Below, piece by piece: positions 58,784 through 64,000 of a DNA stretch of 64,000 bases. The stretch's first letter is position 1. Each line of letters starts with the position of its first letter. Origin of the DNA: Escherichia ruysiae (GTDB lineage Bacteria > Pseudomonadota > Gammaproteobacteria > Enterobacterales > Enterobacteriaceae); NCBI RefSeq assembly GCF_031323975.1, contig NZ_JAVIWS010000001.1, positions 2,976,001 through 3,040,000 of the forward strand, read 5' to 3'. A program made the translations under genes and the position numbers. A model generated the notes under the pieces. The model worked only from the letters and a program-made list of their open reading frames with translations. It did not search any database and was not told the origin of the DNA.

Positions 58784-59569
58784 CTACCAGGCACCGTGAT
58801 ACTGAATGGTTTGCGCTGCACACGCCGTTCCCTGCGCCATCGCCTGTGGTAATGTCATCCCCGCAGACCAGCCGCAAAGGAATCCGGCAATGAACGAATC
58901 TCCGGCACCCATGGTGTCGATAACCGTCACCGGTTCAGGAGACTGACGCCAGAACTGTTCGCCATCCCAGGCAATGCTGCCGTTTTCGCCCAGCGTGACA
59001 ATCACTGTTCCTGCGCCACGGGCAACAATCGCCTTCATCTTCAGACGTAACGCTTCGTCTTCTTGCGGTGCGGAGGCAAAGGCAAAATCGAGATGCGGCA
59101 CCAGTGTCTGCCAGAGCGGGCTGTCCCACTTGTCGGAGAAGTCGAAAGCGGTAAGTTTGCCCGCTGCGTGCAGGTGCGGGAATGCGTCCTCCGCATGTCC
59201 CCAGATTGCCGCGTGCACAATGTCATACTGCGCCAGCCAGGCGTAATCCTCTTCGCTCAGGGCAAAGTCGGCCATCACGCCTTCGGTGTAGTCGCCAAAA
59301 ACGCGATCGTTGTCGTGCAGTTCCACCTGAGTTTGTGCGGTAACGCCGTGTTTCGTATGGACATGGCTGATATCGACGCCCATGCGGGCAATATCCTGCT
59401 TCAGCGTTGTACCGTAGTCATCATCGCCCACCCAGGTAATGCATCCTGGCTTTATGCCGTAGCGAGTGCAATACACCGCCACGTTCACCGCATTACCGCC
59501 AGAAAATGCTTTATTCAGTTGCGGGTAAATGTCGACGCAGTTATCGCCGATTGTCGCCAGGGTTTTCAT
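58784..59569 (-). CDS. frlD: Fructoselysine 6-kinase
   Basis: A 261-residue PfkB/ribokinase-family kinase that phosphorylates fructoselysine to fructoselysine 6-phosphate. Signature 1 [15 protein letters not shown] is near 25-39; the C-terminal signature [14 protein letters not shown] has catalytic Asp224. The ATG at 59569 overlaps the frlC stop (TGATG). A GTG one codon upstream is in frame but less likely. Confidence 0.95.
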   Translation of the reverse strand: MKTLATIGDNCVDIYPQLNKAFSGGNAVNVAVYCTRYGIKPGCITWVGDDDYGTTLKQDIARMGVDISHVHTKHGVTAQTQVELHDNDRVFGDYTEGVMADFALSEEDYAWLAQYDIVHAAIWGHAEDAFPHLHAAGKLTAFDFSDKWDSPLWQTLVPHLDFAFASAPQEDEALRLKMKAIVARGAGTVIVTLGENGSIAWDGEQFWRQSPEPVTVIDTMGAGDSFIAGFLCGWSAGMTLPQAMAQGTACAAQTIQYHGAW

Positions 59570-60396
59570 CACGCATCCTCCGGCAGCAGCGCGCGAAAGC
59601 GTTCCAGCGCCTGGCGGGCGTAGAGTCTGGGTTCGTTCATGTACATCGTCACCAGTTCCACCGTACAGTAACCGTCATAACCTCTGTCGATGATATCGCG
59701 CATCAGCTCCCGCAACGGCATTTTGCCTTCACCGGGGATGTAATGCGTGTCGCTGGCTCCGTCGCTGTCGACAATATGCAGATGACGCAGTTTATCGCCC
59801 AGTTTGTCGAAATAACTCATCACCGGCTCTGCCTGGACATACGGCGCGCAGATGTCGACCATGCTGAACAGACGCGGCGAAGACACCAGCGCCAGCGCAT
59901 GAAGCACATCGTTGGCGTTACACACGACGTTCGATTCATACGGCGTTAACGGTTCGAGGATCAAATCCATACCGATATTTTCCGCGTACTCGCACAATTC
60001 GCTTAAGTTCTCTGCCAGCCGCCCCCAGATAACATCAGGCGGCGTGAGATAACCCGCGTGAGCCGCAGAAATCAGCGTATAACCGGCGTTCATCTCTTTC
60101 GCCATATCCATCGCCAGCTTGATCATGTCGAGGCTTTCGCGACGCATATGCTCATCGCCCAGCATCATGTTATACGGATAACCATTGGTTTCTGGCGTGT
60201 AACCGATAATCGGCATCTGATACGTCTGCGCCAGTGCCTTAATGTGTTTGAGGCCGCCTGCTTTTAAGTCCGGCGCGAAGGCATGCGGACGCCCGCCCCA
60301 AATTTCAATGCCATCGTAACCCAGCTCGCTTGCGTCACGGAATGCGTGTTCAATAGGCAGCCGCTGGTGGCCGCAGGTAAACATACCTGTTTTCAT
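59569..60396 (-). CDS. frlC: Fructoselysine/psicoselysine 3-epimerase
   Basis: A 275-residue xylose-isomerase-like TIM-barrel epimerase that converts psicoselysine to fructoselysine so it can enter the Frl route. Metal-site residues lie in [11 protein letters not shown] (Glu), [11 protein letters not shown] (Asp), [11 protein letters not shown] (His) and CTVELVTMY (Glu). It ends LLPEDA, slightly shorter than the K-12 form I recall. Start codon overlap with frlD implies coupling. Confidence 0.94.
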   Translation of the reverse strand: MKTGMFTCGHQRLPIEHAFRDASELGYDGIEIWGGRPHAFAPDLKAGGLKHIKALAQTYQMPIIGYTPETNGYPYNMMLGDEHMRRESLDMIKLAMDMAKEMNAGYTLISAAHAGYLTPPDVIWGRLAENLSELCEYAENIGMDLILEPLTPYESNVVCNANDVLHALALVSSPRLFSMVDICAPYVQAEPVMSYFDKLGDKLRHLHIVDSDGASDTHYIPGEGKMPLRELMRDIIDRGYDGYCTVELVTMYMNEPRLYARQALERFRALLPEDA

Positions 60397-60446
60397 CGGA
60401 TAACTCCTTGCGTAAATCCGGCCCGTTGCCAGGCCGGGAGAGGGGA

Positions 60447-61469
60447 TTAATATTCCACCAGACCACCGTAATAGCGGCGTTCATCCGGGTTGTGATCTTT
60501 GTAAATTGACAGGTAGTAGCAGAGCCACTCCATCGGCACGAACATCAGGAACGGCGCCAGCCACGGATGTAGCCCTTGCGAAATTTCGGCGTAATCGATG
60601 ACGATCACGTTGTCGGTACGCTGTTTGACAAAGTTAATGGCGCGTTCGGTGGTATGGCGGCTTTCGTCATTGCCGAGCAGGAACAGGAATGGAACGCCCG
60701 GTTCAACAATCTCCAGCGGGCCGTGGCGGAACTCACCGCTCTCAATCACACAGCCGTGGGTCCAGGTAAATTCCATCAGCGTTACAATGCCTTCTTTGTA
60801 ACCCAGCGGACGCAGCGGTCCCGCAGAAACCGTGTAAATCATCGGCCACTGGCTGGCCTGTTCACCGAGCTGGCGACCTTTCTCTTCCCATGTACGCACC
60901 AGATGACCGAGCGCATCCGGCAATTTCTTAAGATCGTTTTTGATCTTGCCGATTTCCGCGTTTGGCGCGAGGCGGGTGATCATCTCCAGCACCACGCTGT
61001 AGCAGAGCAGCAGGTGAATTTCCCAGATGCAGTCGGCCTGATAATCAATGGTAAACTCTGCCGCCGAAGTAATCGGGCTGTCCGCGCGTTTGGTGAACGC
61101 CGCAGTGAGTGCACCGCAGGCCCGGCCCAGTTCCAGCGCCTTGATTACCTCTTCGGTTTTACCGTAGTCAGAAACGCCAATCACTGCACAACGATCGTCG
61201 AGGCGATGCGGGGTGTTATCGCAGAACTCCCAGCCGGAAATAGCGTAGACCTGAAGATCGGAAAAACGATCCGCCAGATGTTTCGCCGTTTGCGCCGCGT
61301 TGAGCGGCGATCCGCAGGCAACGAAATAAATACGATCAATGTCGCGCTTCACCATCTCTTCCACGATGGTATGCACTAGCGGAACGTCATGGGTGAGTAC
61401 TTTTTCTACTTCCTGAACCATATTTTCGGTGACCAGAAAGTCCACGGTGCTTTTATCAATATCCAACAT
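60447..61469 (-). CDS. frlB: Fructoselysine 6-phosphate deglycase
   Basis: A 340-residue SIS-domain enzyme that splits fructoselysine 6-phosphate into glucose 6-phosphate and lysine. The two sugar-isomerase domains resemble the isomerase half of GlmS; visible motifs are [29 protein letters not shown] and [14 protein letters not shown]. The start MLDIDKS at 61469 gives the known length. An open extension into frlA is ignored. Confidence 0.95.
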   Translation of the reverse strand: MLDIDKSTVDFLVTENMVQEVEKVLTHDVPLVHTIVEEMVKRDIDRIYFVACGSPLNAAQTAKHLADRFSDLQVYAISGWEFCDNTPHRLDDRCAVIGVSDYGKTEEVIKALELGRACGALTAAFTKRADSPITSAAEFTIDYQADCIWEIHLLLCYSVVLEMITRLAPNAEIGKIKNDLKKLPDALGHLVRTWEEKGRQLGEQASQWPMIYTVSAGPLRPLGYKEGIVTLMEFTWTHGCVIESGEFRHGPLEIVEPGVPFLFLLGNDESRHTTERAINFVKQRTDNVIVIDYAEISQGLHPWLAPFLMFVPMEWLCYYLSIYKDHNPDERRYYGGLVEY

Positions 61470-61489
61470 TTTATTTTCTCCAGATAACA

Positions 61490-62878
<1,389 letters not shown>

Positions 62879-62909
62879 TTAAAAGGTAACATGACAATGC
62901 ATGATGAAT

Positions 62910-62936
62910 ATAACAACATATAATGTTATGTGTTGT
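62910..62936. promoter_or_regulatory. Candidate operator of frlABCD
   Basis: Overlapping inverted repeats: ATAACA/TGTTAT (arms at 62910-62915 and 62924-62929), inner AACAT-ATA-ATGTT, and outer ACAACA/TGTTGT (62913-62918, 62931-62936). Dense dyad symmetry at the likely frlA promoter suggests a regulator site, most simply FrlR. No known FrlR consensus was used. Confidence 0.4.
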
Positions 62937-63056
62937 AGAGGAAGATCACAAAATTTTGCACAGGATCGTGTTGTGGCGGGAGTGAATGACTATCGCATTG
63001 AAATTAAAATGAAATTATTTTTACAGGCAGGGGGAAAGAAGGGCATAGAAACAAAT

Positions 63057-63082
63057 ACGCCCTCGGGGGATCCAGAGGGCGT
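63057..63082 (-). terminator. Terminator after yhfL
   Basis: ACGCCCTC (63057-63064) pairs with GAGGGCGT (63075-63082), eight base pairs, followed on the minus strand by ATTTGTTT. It lies about 40 bases beyond the yhfL stop. Confidence 0.75.
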
Positions 63083-63122
63083 CAGGCAATTAAACCGACA
63101 TTAACCGATTTCTATTAAGAGA

Positions 63123-63290
63123 TTACTGTGCAGTAGGACCGCAACCGCCAATGATTTTAGAAATAGAAATTGCCGGGTGCAGCAGGTAGTCGTAAGAGCA
63201 GTTTTTATCACGGTTTTCGATATGACCAGTACATGCAGTCAATGTAGCCAGTACCGCACCTACCAGTGCTACTTTAATAAATTTGTTCAT
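63123..63290 (-). CDS. yhfL: Small predicted lipoprotein YhfL
   Basis: A 55-residue protein, too short for ordinary gene calling. MNKFIKVALVGAVLATLTAC is a textbook lipoprotein signal: positive start, hydrophobic core and lipobox LTAC with the lipidated Cys at residue 20. The mature part is 36 residues (TGHIENRDKNCSYDYLLHP...) and has two further cysteines (CSYD and GGCGPTAQ) that might form a disulfide. Residue +2 is Thr, which predicts outer-membrane sorting. The function is unknown. It lies between frlA and cysG with its own terminator. Confidence 0.9.
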   Translation of the reverse strand: MNKFIKVALVGAVLATLTACTGHIENRDKNCSYDYLLHPAISISKIIGGCGPTAQ

Positions 63291-63320
63291 TTTCATTCCC
63301 TATGTAAAATATATCGAGTA

Positions 63321-63343
63321 ATATTCATTAATTATATGAATAT
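63321..63343. promoter_or_regulatory. Inverted repeat upstream of yhfL
   Basis: ATATTCAT (63321-63328), seven-base spacer, ATGAATAT (63336-63343). A perfect eight-base palindrome about 30-55 bases before the yhfL start, where an operator or promoter would lie. Its ATATTCA/TGAATAT halves resemble the yhf operator candidates, but the spacing is three bases longer. Confidence 0.35.
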
Positions 63344-63528
63344 AAGCAAACAGCTCGTTAGAGACAATACAGGAATATCTATTACACGTCAGTGAGTGGG
63401 CTATTAATATTTCGATTATATTTGTAAGCCCCTGTAACTGTAGGTAGTTATTAAAATAAGGAATTAGTTAAAAAGTTGTTTTATGTCTAATGAAGATAAA
63501 AATTAATATGGTGATTATTGTAAATAAA

Positions 63529-63552
63529 AAAAGGTCAGAAATATCTGACCTT
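63529..63552 (-). terminator. Terminator of cysG
   Basis: AAGGTCAG (63531-63538) pairs with CTGACCTT (63545-63552). On the minus strand the stem is followed by TTTTTTT, giving a good intrinsic terminator 18 bases after the cysG stop. Confidence 0.88.
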
Positions 63553-63569
63553 AATTAAATTTGTTTAAA

Positions 63570-64000
63570 TTAATGGTTTGAGAACCAGTTTAATTTATCG
63601 CGCAAACCAACAACCCGGCCAATAATAATTAATGATGGACTGTTCATTTGCTGCGCCAGATCGCCCAGCTGCGCGAGCGTACCGTCAATCACGCGTTGCG
63701 TTACCGCCGTCCCGTTTTCGACAATCGCCACTGGCATTTCGCCTGGCATTCCGTGTTCAATCAATTTTTGCTGAATGGTCGCAGCCTGATTTAGTCCCAT
63801 ATAGAATACCAGCGTCTGTTTTTCTGCTGCCAGGTTTTCCCAGTCCAGCTCACCACCGGTTTTTAAGTGTCCGGTAATTAAGCGTACGCTCTGAGCATAA
63901 TCGCGATGCGTAAGTGGAATACCCGAATAAGCAGAGCAACCAGAAGCTGCAGTAATACCCGGAACTACCGAGAACGGAATACCCGCGTTGCACAGTGTTT
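63570..64000 (-). CDS. cysG: Siroheme synthase, C-terminal part (cut by window edge)
   Basis: The last 142 codons and stop of the multifunctional siroheme synthase (about 457 residues in full). Only the uroporphyrinogen-III C-methyltransferase domain's C-terminal half is in the window: [33 protein letters not shown] and the end [11 protein letters not shown]. The missing N-terminal part would hold the dehydrogenase/ferrochelatase module. Siroheme is the cofactor of sulfite and nitrite reductases. Confidence 0.96.
   Translation of the reverse strand, partial: TLCNAGIPFSVVPGITAASGCSAYSGIPLTHRDYAQSVRLITGHLKTGGELDWENLAAEKQTLVFYMGLNQAATIQQKLIEHGMPGEMPVAIVENGTAVTQRVIDGTLAQLGDLAQQMNSPSLIIIGRVVGLRDKLNWFSNH

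Overview
The window is chromosomal DNA of an Escherichia species, E. coli in the broad sense. Every gene from a truncated glpD at the left edge to a truncated cysG at the right edge matches, in order and nearly residue for residue, the malT-ompB-mrcA-dam-trpS-frl segment I know from E. coli K-12, read in the opposite orientation to the usual K-12 map. It is not MG1655 itself. glpR is an intact 252-codon gene, RtcA and BioH differ from the K-12 sequences I recall at several residues, DamX is a few residues longer, and the C-terminus of RpnA is a different variant. I see no tRNA, rRNA, insertion sequence, prophage or CRISPR array.

Layout, left to right. Bases 1-2644 hold the glycerol-3-phosphate regulon (glpD partial, glpE, glpG, glpR). 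Bases 2626-6657 hold the RNA-repair unit: the sigma-54 activator RtcR and, divergent from it, rtcBA behind a clear -24/-12 promoter. Bases 6700-14516 hold maltodextrin use (malT, malP, malQ) and 14618-15934 the gluconate permease gntT. Bases 16277-18402 carry nfuA, gntX (a ComF homologue) and bioH. Bases 18409-19514 hold the Rpn nuclease gene rpnA with an internal start for its C-terminal domain, followed by a decayed free-standing copy of that domain. Bases 19718-22530 are the ferrous-iron operon feoABC. Next come yhgF, greB, ompR-envZ, pckA, yhgE, the igaA-yrfG-hslR-hslO operon, nudE, and mrcA divergent from hofMNOPQ (DNA-uptake and secretin-type genes). Bases 43829-50273 are the aroK-aroB-damX-dam-rpe-gph-trpS cluster. 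Bases 50435-57845 hold the uncharacterised yhfZYXW-php-yhfUTS cluster. Bases 57953-62827 are the fructoselysine operon frlABCD with regulator frlR, followed by the small lipoprotein gene yhfL and the end of cysG.

Most of the window is core metabolism and regulation. Three parts deserve attention. (1) The rpnA locus has a GTG start with an AAGGAG ribosome-binding site inside the gene, predicting a 54-residue antitoxin-like product. Seventeen bases downstream of rpnA is a second, related but stop-interrupted copy of the same module with its own ribosome-binding site. (2) The yhf cluster combines a substrate-sensing regulator, a PRD protein, a racemase-like enzyme, a phosphomutase-like enzyme, a phosphotriesterase-like hydrolase, a membrane transporter and a PLP lyase/transferase-like enzyme. 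A nearly identical inverted repeat lies in front of both yhfZ and yhfX, which suggests a dedicated operator. (3) A long compound stem-loop ending in a T-run lies between hofQ and aroK.

Repetitive extragenic palindromes (REP) lie between many convergent or terminal genes, as is usual for E. coli, together with one GC-rich BoxC-like hairpin between feoA and yhgF.
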